Below, one piece after another: positions 8,544-16,871 of a stretch of DNA of 64,000 bases. The notes under the pieces were generated by a model that worked only from the letters and a program-made list of their open reading frames with translations, searched no databases and was not told the origin of the DNA. Each line of letters begins with the position of its first letter. Within the stretch, counting starts at the first letter, position 1. Origin of the DNA: Acidiflorens sp963847715 (GTDB lineage Bacteria; Acidobacteriota; Terriglobia; Terriglobales; Acidobacteriaceae). The stretch spans positions 124,001-188,000 of the forward strand of contig CAWKAZ010000011.1 of assembly GCA_963847715.1 (NCBI GenBank), in the 5' to 3' direction. Made by a program: the position numbers and the translations under genes.

Positions 8544-9401
8544 GTGCCCAAGAGCGCAAGCGCACCAACTAGTTCCCGCAAGCCGAAACTGGGACAGCAC
8601 TTCCTGGCAAGCGAGGCGGCGGCGCAGCGCATTGTGGATGCTCTGGGCGATGTTTCACAGTCTACTGTACTCGAGATCGGCCCGGGACGCGGCGCGATCA
8701 CCGAATTGCTGGCGCGGAAGTCCCGACGTCTGATCGCGGTGGAGTTGGATCGCGTACTTTCGGCGCAACTGCGCATGCAATTCAACATGCGTCCGAATGT
8801 TGAAATTATCGAGGGTGACATTCTGAAGATTGAATTGAACACGGTCTTCGGCCTGAAGCCGGGAATGCTGCATACGGGACTCAATTTTTCGCCCGAACCG
8901 GCCCGAGTGGTGGGAAATCTGCCGTATTACATTACGTCCGACATTTTGTTGCGGCTGCTTGAATATCACCGATATTTTTCTATCATCGTCATCATGGTGC
9001 AGAAGGAAGTCGCTGATCGTCTGGCGGCGTCGGCGGGAAGCCGCGACTACGGGTTACTATCCGCGACAGCCCAGCTCTACGGGCGGGTCGAGCAGCTTTT
9101 CACGCTGCCGCCGGGCGCGTTCGTTCCGCCTCCCAAGGTTCATTCCAGCGTCGTAAGAATTACGATCAAGCCCAAACTGGAGGCGCTGCAGGTTCCGGAG
9201 GCCGAGTTCATTGCCTTTCTGAAACTCGGCTTTGGGCAGAAACGCAAGACCCTCTGGAATAATCTGAAGACGCAGTACGATACCGCTGTGCTGAAGGCGG
9301 CGATGGCGAAGAGCGGCGTGAAACCTGCCATCCGGGCGGAGGCTTTGCCGCTGGAGAGAACTGCGGCTTTGTTCCGGGCGCTGCGCGACGGAGTTTCCTA
9401 G
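8544..9401 (+). CDS. rsmA: 16S rRNA dimethyladenosine transferase
   Basis: RsmA/KsgA dimethylates two adjacent adenines near the 3' end of 16S rRNA using SAM. With the start at GTG 8544 it is 285 residues: substrate entry motif LGQHFL (16-21), SAM motif I VLEIGPGRGAIT (42-53), acidic VELDR (66-70), EGDIL (90-94) and the catalytic NLPYYIT (125-131). GTG 8544 is preceded by AGAGAGG at 8531-8537. Starts further upstream (8457 or 8367) would add a non-conserved 29-59 residue tail and, in the latter case, overlap glgA. The length fits the family. Confidence 0.94.
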   Translation: MPKSASAPTSSRKPKLGQHFLASEAAAQRIVDALGDVSQSTVLEIGPGRGAITELLARKSRRLIAVELDRVLSAQLRMQFNMRPNVEIIEGDILKIELNTVFGLKPGMLHTGLNFSPEPARVVGNLPYYITSDILLRLLEYHRYFSIIVIMVQKEVADRLAASAGSRDYGLLSATAQLYGRVEQLFTLPPGAFVPPPKVHSSVVRITIKPKLEALQVPEAEFIAFLKLGFGQKRKTLWNNLKTQYDTAVLKAAMAKSGVKPAIRAEALPLERTAALFRALRDGVS

Positions 9402-9449
9402 TCTTCCCACCGCGTCTACCCCCGACTGATTATTGCGAGTAGACTTCTC

Positions 9450-9478
9450 GCGGGCAGGAATGCCCGTGCTACACGAGC
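9450..9478. repeat. REP-like palindrome (CGGGCA..TGCCCG type)
   Basis: CGGGCA-GGAA-TGCCCG at 9451-9466, flanked by TCG and followed by TGCTACACGAG, lies between rsmA and amrB. A closely similar element with the same flanking order, ending CCACACGAT, is found at 14553-14582, and a looser relative is at 27437-27466. The shared flanks suggest a dispersed family rather than independent hairpins. Confidence 0.5.
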
Positions 9479-9490
9479 TTCTGCGAGCCG

Positions 9491-10306
9491 ATGATGACTT
9501 CCGCCGTTCGCACTCCTGCTGTTGCCGGTCGATTTTATCCCGGCCGCGCGGACGAACTGCTCCGCGAGATCCGGAAATTCACTTCTCCAGCGACCGCGCT
9601 TACAACCGCTTTCGGCTGTGTCGCTCCGCATGCCGGATACATCTACTCGGGTGGCGTTGCGGGCGCTGTTTATTCCCGACTTGATATTCCTGAGCGCTGC
9701 GTGATCCTCTGCCCCAACCATACGGGCAAGGGACGCCCGCTGGCGGTTATGGCGAGAACGTTCTGGCAGACTCCGCTGGGCGAAGTGGCACCGGATGAGG
9801 ATTTAGCCGTTCGCCTGTTGCAGCGCTTCCCAGTTCTTGAAGAAGACAGCACGGCCCACCATGGTGAGCATGCTATCGAAGTTCAGTTGCCTTTTCTCCA
9901 AGTGCGACAACCGCAGCTGAAGATCGTCCCGATTGCGATCGGCACCAGAAATTTCGAACAGTTGCGCGGTTCGGGCGAGGCGCTGGCAGACGCCATTACA
10001 GCTGGCAACGAAAAAGTGCTGATCGTCGCTTCGAGCGACATGAACCACTACGAATCGGATGCCGTCACCCGCGTTAAGGATCGCAAAGCTATCGATCGCG
10101 TGCTGGCAATGGATGCGCGCGGACTCTGGGACGTGGTCACGAATGAAGAGATCAGCATGTGCGGTTTTGGGCCGACGATCGTCATGCTGACGGCGGCGAA
10201 ATCTCTGGGGGCGACTTCGGCCACTCTGGTGAAGTATGCCACTTCCGGCGAAGTATCCGGCGACTACGATCAGGTCGTTGGATACGCGGGCATTATTGTG
10301 GCGTAG
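9491..10306 (+). CDS. amrB: MEMO1-family protein (AmmeMemoRadiSam system protein B)
   Basis: A 271-residue protein of the MEMO1 family, related to non-haem iron class III dioxygenases. Recognised by PAVAGRFYPGRADEL at the N-terminus, APHAGYIYSG (His 47), CPNHTG, and HHGEHAIEVQLPFLQ, plus SSDMNHYE and a C-terminal CGFGP. The metal-binding His residues appear to be kept. In many genomes it occurs with an AMMECR1 protein and a radical SAM enzyme; neither is next to it here. The biochemical role in bacteria is not established. Two ATGs (9491, 9494) are possible. Confidence 0.9.
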   Translation: MMTSAVRTPAVAGRFYPGRADELLREIRKFTSPATALTTAFGCVAPHAGYIYSGGVAGAVYSRLDIPERCVILCPNHTGKGRPLAVMARTFWQTPLGEVAPDEDLAVRLLQRFPVLEEDSTAHHGEHAIEVQLPFLQVRQPQLKIVPIAIGTRNFEQLRGSGEALADAITAGNEKVLIVASSDMNHYESDAVTRVKDRKAIDRVLAMDARGLWDVVTNEEISMCGFGPTIVMLTAAKSLGATSATLVKYATSGEVSGDYDQVVGYAGIIVA

Positions 10307-10328
10307 TTAGAACTCGTGTCCATCCAAT

Positions 10329-11720
10329 TCAGTGGGGGCGCGCGGGCGGCGCTGAGTGATGCGGCGATGCCATGGGCATCGTACCCATCGAGGATCCACC
10401 TCTCATCGAAGGCGAACTGGTACCGAATGCAGAGTTCGATGAAGATATGGAAGGTGGCGGAATTGTCGCGACAGTCACCGGACGAGAAGTTTGCGTCAAT
10501 GTCCTGTTCACGTGGTCGAGATGTCGCACTGAACCGCGCGGCACCCCAATGCCCGCGGATCCCGGATTGATGGTCAGGTGCCGGGGCGCTCCGAGAGGAG
10601 GATTCGCGCTCAGTCCGCGGCCTACCAGTACCGTCTGATGTCCTCTGGTCGGCGGCGTTGGCACTTTGGTTCGAACCGGAGGATTCACCACCTGCGGGAT
10701 GCCACCGTAGTAGTTGAAATATCCCGGCTGCCAGACCCATCCGTAGCCCGGAACGAAAGCCCAGTTGCCATAGTTGTAGGGCATCCATCCCCACGGATAG
10801 CCGGACACCCACATGTAGCCTGCGCCGGGATAGAAGGCCCATGCGCCGTCCATGAACGGATCCCAGTTGGCGCCGATCAAATAGGGCTGCCATACATTGC
10901 CATAGCCGGGGAGCGACATGAAGTTGCCGTAGTAATTCAGGTCGCTCATGCCGTAACCGTACGGCGAATTGATATTGGCAGCGCCGGAGGACGTGGCGTA
11001 ACGATCGTGATAATCAGTCTGCTGCTGATCCCAGGCGTCGGAGGGTGTCTCCTCGTAATTCTTGGCGATCGTGAAAGTGTTTTGCTTGTTTTCTTTACCT
11101 GAGTCGCCGGCAATATCGCCCTTGGCCGCGTCATCCTTAGAAAGAGCAATAGTGGCGCTGTGCTTCTCGGCGACCTCGACTGGGCCAGCCGACGAGGTAG
11201 CGGTTACTTTGCCTTTGAACACAGCGACGGTCGCCTCCGCGTCGCTCAGTCCGACGCGGAAGTGTGCGGATTGAGCCACAGCGACCGATTTTTGCGCAAA
11301 CATCAGCTGGAACTGATCGCCCGTTTTATTTTCGCCTTTTTTGTCTCCTTTTTTCGGATGAAGGTTCGCATACACGGTGCCAGTTATCAGCTGCACGTCG
11401 CTTAACTTCTGGCCATCATCCCCGAGGGCGAGACGGGTGAAATCGACTTCGCTATCAGGAGCGAGCCGCAGCGCGCTGCCATCCTCGAACTCCACTTCAG
11501 CCCGGCCATCTTTGCCGGTTTTCAGCTTGGAGCCTTCGATCAGTGGCAAATTGAGGAATGCCCTCTCGAAGCCGTCGCCGGCGCGATCGATTTGCACGGT
11601 GCCCTGCACTTCGCTCAATCGGACAATGCGGGCTTTCGACTCTGCACCCGCCGGAACCGTCAGAACTGCGGTGGCGAGAATCGCCAACCCCGCGAGCAGC
11701 TTTCCGTATTCGACTGACAT
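10329..11720 (-). CDS. secreted FecR-domain protein with Trp/Tyr/Gly-rich tail
   Basis: 463 residues. There is a signal peptide at 1-26 and a FecR-like domain at about 30-200 (SEVQGTVQIDR, LIEGSKLKTGKDGRAEVEFEDGSALRLAPDSEV, and a second strand set around VAVFKGKVTAT). A strongly aromatic segment follows at about 250-345, with repeated Y/W-G-x-W units such as WVSGYPWGWMPYNYGNWAF (DUF6600-like). The last 100 residues are Pro/Ser-rich and probably disordered. Unlike the iron-signalling FecR, there is no sigma factor or TonB receptor nearby and no membrane anchor other than the signal peptide, so this is likely an envelope or surface protein. AGGAG precedes ATG 11720. It is convergent with amrB, the stops being 22 bases apart. 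Confidence 0.8.
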   Translation of the reverse strand: MSVEYGKLLAGLAILATAVLTVPAGAESKARIVRLSEVQGTVQIDRAGDGFERAFLNLPLIEGSKLKTGKDGRAEVEFEDGSALRLAPDSEVDFTRLALGDDGQKLSDVQLITGTVYANLHPKKGDKKGENKTGDQFQLMFAQKSVAVAQSAHFRVGLSDAEATVAVFKGKVTATSSAGPVEVAEKHSATIALSKDDAAKGDIAGDSGKENKQNTFTIAKNYEETPSDAWDQQQTDYHDRYATSSGAANINSPYGYGMSDLNYYGNFMSLPGYGNVWQPYLIGANWDPFMDGAWAFYPGAGYMWVSGYPWGWMPYNYGNWAFVPGYGWVWQPGYFNYYGGIPQVVNPPVRTKVPTPPTRGHQTVLVGRGLSANPPLGAPRHLTINPGSAGIGVPRGSVRHLDHVNRTLTQTSRPVTVATIPPPSISSSNSAFGTSSPSMRGGSSMGTMPMASPHHSAPPARPH

Positions 11721-11950
11721 ATGGATCTCCTGGGACTAGTCCCCTTCACGTGCACAAATCGAGCTCTTTCCGCAGCTACCAGTTAGAACCGTGGTGAGGC
11801 CTTCGAGTTGCCAGCAATAGCATTCCCTGCAAATAAGGCAAATTGTTCAAAGAGCGGCGTTTGCCGTGCTTTCTTGAAGTCTGCAGTGCCTTCAGTTTGC
11901 GAGCGGAAAGGGCCGAAGTCAAGCGGGAATCAGGACAAGGACGCGTGAGT

Positions 11951-12604
11951 TTAGCGAGCGCCCACCCGCTCCAGCAGCCGTTGAGCACGGGCACGGGTTA
12001 CGTTGATCACGGATTGGTCGGCGGTGATCTCTTCAAGGATGGGACGAATCGAGGCGACCTCGACTAGCTGGTTGCTGTGTGCCATTTCCTCCATCCGCTT
12101 GAGTTCCTCGTCGAGCGCGAGCTTCTGATACTGGCGGTCGTACTGCAGGCGGTGGCCGAATTCGAGTGTTTCGGAAAGGCTCTGCATCAGGCTGGTCAGG
12201 TCCTGCACGCCTTGGATCGAGGAATAGTTGTAGGTGGATTCGCCGCTGCGCCGGTCATCCTTGTAGGCCAGTGTCTTCTTTCCGGTAAACGCCATGCCCT
12301 TGTGGTGCGAATCGACATCCTTTTGAAAGTAGCCGGCTTTGGCCGCCAGATCGAATATTTTTTGGCGCATTTCGACAGTCGCAACGAAATTCAGGTCGAA
12401 GCTGTCGGTCTCATCGGAATCCGCAGAGATGCGGCCGACCGACTGGTAACGCGCTTTGCCATCTGATTGCACGCGAATGACATAGTGTTCCGGCTGCGAG
12501 GCGGGGAAATCGAGGGTGAACGTTACTTCGGCTGGCGAATTTTGCGAATAGCTAAGAGACACCGAAAAAATAAGAACGAGGGCAATCTGAAATGAACGAA
12601 GCAT
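11951..12604 (-). CDS. secreted protein of unknown function
   Basis: A 217-residue protein with a signal peptide (MLRSFQIALVLIFSVSLSYS). The mature part begins with a strand-rich region (VTFTLDFPASQPEHYVIRVQSDGKARYQS) and ends in a long helical, charged region (LDEELKRMEEMAHSNQLVEVASIRPILEEI). No family is recognised. The 230-base gap upstream of the next leftward gene's start (11721-11950) is within its downstream side and shows no gene. Similar conserved secreted proteins are frequent in Acidobacteriota. Confidence 0.65.
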   Translation of the reverse strand: MLRSFQIALVLIFSVSLSYSQNSPAEVTFTLDFPASQPEHYVIRVQSDGKARYQSVGRISADSDETDSFDLNFVATVEMRQKIFDLAAKAGYFQKDVDSHHKGMAFTGKKTLAYKDDRRSGESTYNYSSIQGVQDLTSLMQSLSETLEFGHRLQYDRQYQKLALDEELKRMEEMAHSNQLVEVASIRPILEEITADQSVINVTRARAQRLLERVGAR

Positions 12605-12655
12605 GGGCCGCTGTAATGATTGGGGATATAGGCAAGCAGTGTCAAGGGGCGCTTT

Positions 12656-12740
12656 CAGCCTTTAGCTTTTCGCTCTCAGAATCGGAAATTCTGATCCCGC
12701 GAGCGAAGAGAGGGCGGGTTGGCTAAAGGCTAAAGGCTGG
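12656..12740. repeat. inverted repeat of the word CAGCCTTTAGC
   Basis: CAGCCTTTAGC at 12656-12666 is answered by GCTAAAGGCTG at 12729-12739, and the right arm is preceded by a second tandem GGCTAAAGGC. The arms enclose a 62-base loop that has its own hairpin (AATCGGAAATTCTGATC). It sits between two leftward genes and could act as a terminator or a mobile-like short repeat. Confidence 0.5.
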
Positions 12741-12746
12741 AAGCTC

Positions 12747-13622
12747 CTACTTACATATCGCCGTATAGCCTAGAGTGCTCGTCCCGCTCAGGATGATCTG
12801 GCCGGAGATCAAGCCGTTGTTGTTGATGCCGCCCGCCATCGTGTAGCTAGCACCGCTATAGACGATGTTCTTGAAGACTCCATTTTCGTAGATGAATCCG
12901 AAGCTTTTGTCAGATGAAAGATGGTTTCCCACGATGACACTCGAATTGTTGATGCCGGTGAGGACAGTTCCGTACTTGGCTTTCGGGTAGTTGATGGTGG
13001 TGAAGGTTCCGTTTTGCCAGGCAAAGCCGTTGCTGACGAAACCGCTGGCGTAGGAGCCTACGACGTCGCCGTTGTCATTGACCGCCAGGGCGTACGTGAC
13101 CTGCGCATTCGAGTAGGCGATGGTCGTGTACTTGCCGTTCAGAAGCATGAAGCCCTTGGTCACGGACGCGCTGGCGCTATAGCTGCCGACCGCGGCTCCC
13201 AGTTGGTTGACGCCGAATAGCCATGTATTCGAAGAGCCGGAGTGGTTGACCGCGGTGAACTTCGTGCCTTGCAGCAGGAATCCATGCATGTGTTGGAGGT
13301 TTCCGTCGTCCTGGTAGGAGCCTACGTTGGTGCCGGTAGCGCTGCGTCCGTATAGCCACGTCGAGGTGGATTGCGGGGCCGTGTACTTGGTGACGACACC
13401 GCTGGCCGACCGCATGAAAGCGACAGTTTGCAGCGTAGTGTTATCGAGCAACTGGCCGACCACCGAGCCGTCGTCGCTGACTCCCTGCACCATGTTGAAA
13501 GAATAGCCGGATGGCGCCGAGAACGTGTCGAAAGTGCAAGACGCATTCTGAGCAGCTTGCAAGAAGGCCGTTGGCAGAAGCAGCGTTACGACAACTGCGG
13601 AAATGACGTGGGGGAGACGCAT
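12747..13622 (-). CDS. secreted HAF-repeat protein
   Basis: A 291-residue protein with a signal peptide (1-24, ending LQA). It is followed by about five to six repeats of about 45 residues of the form G-[IV]-N-x-x-G-x-[VI]-V-G-x-[YH]... GF-x-x-x-x-G-x-[FY]-T-x-[IV], for example GVSDDGSVVGQLL and AVNDNGDVVGSYASGFVSNGFAWQNGTF. This is the HAF extracellular repeat, thought to build a beta-propeller-like fold. No enzymatic motif is seen; a surface or secreted role is likely. It is divergent neither way: the ruvC gene upstream is on the same strand 137 bases away. Confidence 0.75.
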   Translation of the reverse strand: MRLPHVISAVVVTLLLPTAFLQAAQNASCTFDTFSAPSGYSFNMVQGVSDDGSVVGQLLDNTTLQTVAFMRSASGVVTKYTAPQSTSTWLYGRSATGTNVGSYQDDGNLQHMHGFLLQGTKFTAVNHSGSSNTWLFGVNQLGAAVGSYSASASVTKGFMLLNGKYTTIAYSNAQVTYALAVNDNGDVVGSYASGFVSNGFAWQNGTFTTINYPKAKYGTVLTGINNSSVIVGNHLSSDKSFGFIYENGVFKNIVYSGASYTMAGGINNNGLISGQIILSGTSTLGYTAICK

Positions 13623-13759
13623 AGAATCCTCAGAAAATAGTTGGGTGCTTCATTTCAGGATAGCTTGAGATTCGTGCGGCGTCTGCGTGGGATGCCCAAA
13701 CGAGTGGCGCGGTGGTTTGGGTTTCTGGACGTGGGCGGCGGTAACTTGACCGTCTCCTA

Positions 13760-14272
13760 TCAACGGGAGGCGCTTTGGCGTTCCTGTGTCGCTGCGGTGT
13801 GCAGATGGCAGATGGCGATGGCCAGAGCATCGGCAGCATCGGCTGGCTCCGGGATCTGTTCGAGGTTCAGGAGGCGCGTCACCATTTGCTGGACCTGATG
13901 TTTCTCGGCCCGGCCGTAGCCGACAACCGCCGATTTGATGGAGAGCGGCGAGTATTCGGCTACTTCTAACCCGGCAGAAGCCGCGGCGAGCATGGCCACT
14001 CCGCGCACCTGGCCGAGCTTTAAAGCGGACTTCACGTTGGTTGCATAGAAGACGTCTTCAATGGCGACACGATCCGGGTGATGCTGAATGATCAGTTGTT
14101 GCAGGCCGATCGAAATGCGCGACAAGCGGGTGGCCATCGGTTCGCGCGGGGAAACTTTGATGGCGCCACAGATGACGCACACCAACCGTTCATTCTTGCG
14201 GCCATCCGAGACGAGATCGACTACGCCGTATCCGGTGTATTCGGTGCCGCAGTCGATGCCGAGGACGCGCAT
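13760..14272 (-). CDS. ruvC: Holliday junction resolvase RuvC
   Basis: A 170-residue crossover junction endodeoxyribonuclease, the standard length. It cleaves Holliday junctions as a dimer with RuvAB. The four catalytic acids are present: D7 in GIDCGTEYTGYG, E72 in AIEDVF, D145 and D148 in PADAADALAIAICH. ruvA and ruvB are not adjacent, so it is an isolated gene here. A run of CAGTTATCAG-type repeats lies just upstream of the start. Confidence 0.96.
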   Translation of the reverse strand: MRVLGIDCGTEYTGYGVVDLVSDGRKNERLVCVICGAIKVSPREPMATRLSRISIGLQQLIIQHHPDRVAIEDVFYATNVKSALKLGQVRGVAMLAAASAGLEVAEYSPLSIKSAVVGYGRAEKHQVQQMVTRLLNLEQIPEPADAADALAIAICHLHTAATQERQSASR

Positions 14273-14290
14273 GAGGGAAGTGTAGCAGGA

Positions 14291-14325
14291 CAGATCTCAG
14301 CTCTCAGTTATCAGTTATCAGTTTC
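14291..14325. repeat. short tandem word repeat (CTCAGTTATCAGTT type)
   Basis: The words CTCAG/TCAGTT recur four to five times in 35 bases between the ruvC start and the cstA-partner stop. The same words recur at 44926-44998, 47841-47872 and 58761-58880, always between genes. Confidence 0.5.
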
Positions 14326-14334
14326 TTGGCCGCG

Positions 14335-14514
14335 CTAGCAACATCTTGGCCTTCTTGATTTCGATTGCTCATTTTCTTGCTGAAAGGCGGCATAGGCATT
14401 GACAGAAGATTCTAGACGGCGTTTTTCGAGAAATCGCTGGTAGGCGGACTCGTCGAAGATTTCGCGTAGGGTTGCTGTTAGCAGAGCGAACGCTTGCATA
14501 ACGGCCTCCAACAT
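14335..14514 (-). CDS. CstA-associated small protein (YbdD/YjiX, Sel_put family)
   Basis: 59 residues: MLEAVMQAFALLTATLREIF, then ESAYQRFLEKRR, ending ...SKSRRPRCC. The family found next to CstA transporters (YbdD/YjiX in Escherichia coli) is about 65 residues with a Y-x-x-F/Y-hydrophobic core and a C-terminal Cys-Cys, replaced by Sec-Cys in some species. The C-terminal CC, the size and the position right after cstA make the call. I choose ATG 14514 with GAGG upstream. A start at ATG 14598 would overlap the cstA stop as ATGA, but its extra 28 residues are encoded by a REP-like palindrome and look non-native. Its role in pyruvate/peptide uptake is not defined. Confidence 0.72.
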   Translation of the reverse strand: MLEAVMQAFALLTATLREIFDESAYQRFLEKRRLESSVNAYAAFQQENEQSKSRRPRCC

Positions 14515-14552
14515 CGACCTCACCTTGCCGTCGATTATTTTTCCTTCTGGCT

Positions 14553-14582
14553 TTTCGCGGGCGGGGGCGCCCGCGCCACACG
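14553..14582. repeat. REP-like palindrome (CGCGGGCG..CGCCCGCG)
   Basis: CGCGGGCG-GGGG-CGCCCGCG at 14556-14575, followed by CCACACGAT. It resembles the element at 9450-9478 in the arms, loop length and flanks. It lies between the cstA stop and the chosen start of the small partner gene. Confidence 0.5.
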
Positions 14583-14594
14583 ATCCTACCCCGC

Positions 14595-16631
14595 TCATGG
14601 TTGCTCCTCTGTTGCCAGGCTGGTCATTACGAACGGCGCTTCTTTGGTCGCGGCAGACTTTTGTCCTGAAATCACTCTCATCCATTCGAGGCTCGATTCA
14701 ATCAGGATCATCGCTACCATCACGACCAGCACTCCGGTTATGGCGGCGTCGAGGCGGTCGTTGAAGATCAGGCGCGGATTGGCTCCGGCCGCAGCGAGTT
14801 GGCGGGCGTGGGCCAGAAAGCCGACTCGCGGATTCGTATCCAGGACTTTGTGCCATGATGCCGTGAAGGTCACGGCTACCAGCCAACTCAGCGGGATCAG
14901 CGTGACGACGACATAACGCACGCGTCCCATCTTTACGATAATGGTGGTCGCGACGCAGAGCGCGACCGTGGCCAGCAGTTGATTGCAAATCCCGAAGAGC
15001 GGCCAGAGAGAATTGATTCCGCCGAGCGGATCTTTAATGCCCTGCCACAGAAAATTTCCCCAGGCGGCCACGATCACTGCGCTCGTAAACAGAATCGACG
15101 GATACCAACTGGTGCGGCCGAGTGGCTTCCAGATGTGCCCAAGCGCATCCTGGAGCATGAAGCGGCCAACACGCGTGCCGGCATCGAGAATGGTGAGGAT
15201 GAACAGCGCTTCGAACATGATCGCGAAGTGATACCAGAGCGCCATCACCGCCTGTCCGCCAAGCGTGTTGGAAAAAATTTGTGCCATGCCGACGGCGAAG
15301 GCGGGTGCACCGCCGGTGCGGTTGTACAAAGTCTGCTCGCCAACGGCGTGCGCCAAAGTCGCCATCTGTGCAGCAGTAACAGGGAATCCCCACGCGCTGA
15401 TGGTCGCCGCCGCTGCCTCGGGCGCCTGACCGACGATGCCCGCAGGACTATTCACTGCGAAATAGACTCCAGGTTGCAGCACCGAAGCCGCAATCATAGC
15501 CATGACCGCAACTAGCGACTCGGCCATCATGCCGCCATATCCAACCATGCGGGTTTCGGGTTCCCGGCGGATTAGCTTGGGGGTCGTCCCGCTGGAAATC
15601 AGGGAATGAAATCCGCTTACCGCGCCGCAAGCAATGGTGATGAAAGCGAAGGGGAAGATGGTTCCCGCAAAGATCGGACCAGTGCCGTCCACAAAGCGTG
15701 TCAGAGGCGGCATGTGCAGCGTCGGCCGCATCGCTACGATGCCCACGGCAAGCAGAGAAATCGTGCCTAGTTTCACAAACGTGCTCAGGTAGTCGCGGGG
15801 CGCGAGCAGAAGCCATACCGGCAACGCGGAGGCCGCGAATCCGTAAACAATGATGAGGATTGCGAGGGTGGGGCCGGTGAAGGTGAACACAGTCGCCCAG
15901 GACGGCGACTGCGAAACCATTTGCCCACCAAAAATCGCAGCGAGCACGAGGACAAATCCTAATAGCGATGTCTCCAGCACCTTTCCGGGACGGATGCGGC
16001 GCAAATACACGCCCATCAATACAGCAATGGGCATGGTCATAGCGATGGTGAACGTTCCCCATGGACTCGACTTGAGAGCGTTGACGACGATGAGCGCGGT
16101 TGCACCGAGGAGAATCACGATGATGCTGAGGACCGCGACATAAGCGACAACCCCGCCGACCCGCCCGATTTCGGACTTCGCCATCTCCGTAAGCGACTTG
16201 CCGTCGCGGCGAACGGAGAACAGGAGAATCACAAAATCCTGCACGCAGCCGCCGAGGACCGCCCCGGAGATGATCCAAAGGGTGCCGGGCAGGTATCCGA
16301 ACTGAGCGGCGAGCACGGGTCCGACCAGCGGTCCGGGGCCTGCGATGGCGGCGAAGTGGTGTCCGAAGACGACCCACTTATTTGTCGGGACAAAATCTCG
16401 GCCATTCTCCAGACGCTCGGCGGGTGTCGCGCGCAAGGGGTCCAAGGCCAATACCTTCGCCGAAATGAAACTGCTGTAGAAGCGATAGGCGACGGCATAG
16501 GTGCAGACGGCGGCGACTACCAGCCACAAGGCATTGATCTGTTCGCCGCGGTGTAAGGCGATGGTCGAAAGGGCCAGCGCTCCAAGCAGGCTGATCGCAA
16601 TCCAGAAAAGAACACGCAAATATTTCGGCAT
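14595..16631 (-). CDS. cstA: CstA-family carbon starvation / pyruvate transporter
   Basis: 678 residues with about 16-18 hydrophobic spans. The N-terminal GEQINALW...YRFYSSFI, VFGHHFAAIAGPGPLVGPVLAAQFGYLPG and VQDFVILLFSVRRDGKSL motifs are those of CstA. CstA members import pyruvate and have been linked to peptide use during carbon starvation. I place the start at ATG 16631 (MPKYLR), which aligns with the usual N-terminus; ATG 16655 is possible. The stop is followed by the small CC-ending partner gene, as in other CstA loci. It is divergent from the phosphofructokinase gene. Confidence 0.95.
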   Translation of the reverse strand: MPKYLRVLFWIAISLLGALALSTIALHRGEQINALWLVVAAVCTYAVAYRFYSSFISAKVLALDPLRATPAERLENGRDFVPTNKWVVFGHHFAAIAGPGPLVGPVLAAQFGYLPGTLWIISGAVLGGCVQDFVILLFSVRRDGKSLTEMAKSEIGRVGGVVAYVAVLSIIVILLGATALIVVNALKSSPWGTFTIAMTMPIAVLMGVYLRRIRPGKVLETSLLGFVLVLAAIFGGQMVSQSPSWATVFTFTGPTLAILIIVYGFAASALPVWLLLAPRDYLSTFVKLGTISLLAVGIVAMRPTLHMPPLTRFVDGTGPIFAGTIFPFAFITIACGAVSGFHSLISSGTTPKLIRREPETRMVGYGGMMAESLVAVMAMIAASVLQPGVYFAVNSPAGIVGQAPEAAAATISAWGFPVTAAQMATLAHAVGEQTLYNRTGGAPAFAVGMAQIFSNTLGGQAVMALWYHFAIMFEALFILTILDAGTRVGRFMLQDALGHIWKPLGRTSWYPSILFTSAVIVAAWGNFLWQGIKDPLGGINSLWPLFGICNQLLATVALCVATTIIVKMGRVRYVVVTLIPLSWLVAVTFTASWHKVLDTNPRVGFLAHARQLAAAGANPRLIFNDRLDAAITGVLVVMVAMILIESSLEWMRVISGQKSAATKEAPFVMTSLATEEQP

Positions 16632-16871
16632 GGGCCCCGATCGTAATAACAACATCCGATGATCCGGTGGCGAGTATTGTGTCGAAAAGGAGCGGCGCGC
16701 GCAAGAGCGCGGGCGTCCTTAGCTGGACCGATGTAGCGGTGCGGTTACCGCTGCGCAGCGTGATAATCTTATATTTTCGGGTCGCACTGAAACGTTTTAT
16801 ACCGACGGATTGTCCCGCTCCGCGGCGTGGAGTTCTATTCGAAGCAGGAATTCATACTTTAAGGAGAAGTG

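Noticed and set aside
14335..14598. 87-residue version of the CstA partner from ATG 14598
   Set aside because: The extra N-terminus is encoded by a REP-like palindrome and does not look like the family; ATG 14514 has a better ribosome-binding site. Kept as an alternative in the findings.
15448..16377. Alternative minus-strand frame inside cstA
   Set aside because: Arg/His-rich translation without motifs, in another frame of a conserved transporter.
16735..16865. Promoter of the phosphofructokinase gene (TTGTCC / TTCTAT and TATATT candidates)
   Set aside because: Several weak hexamers compete and none stands out; not reported as a feature.
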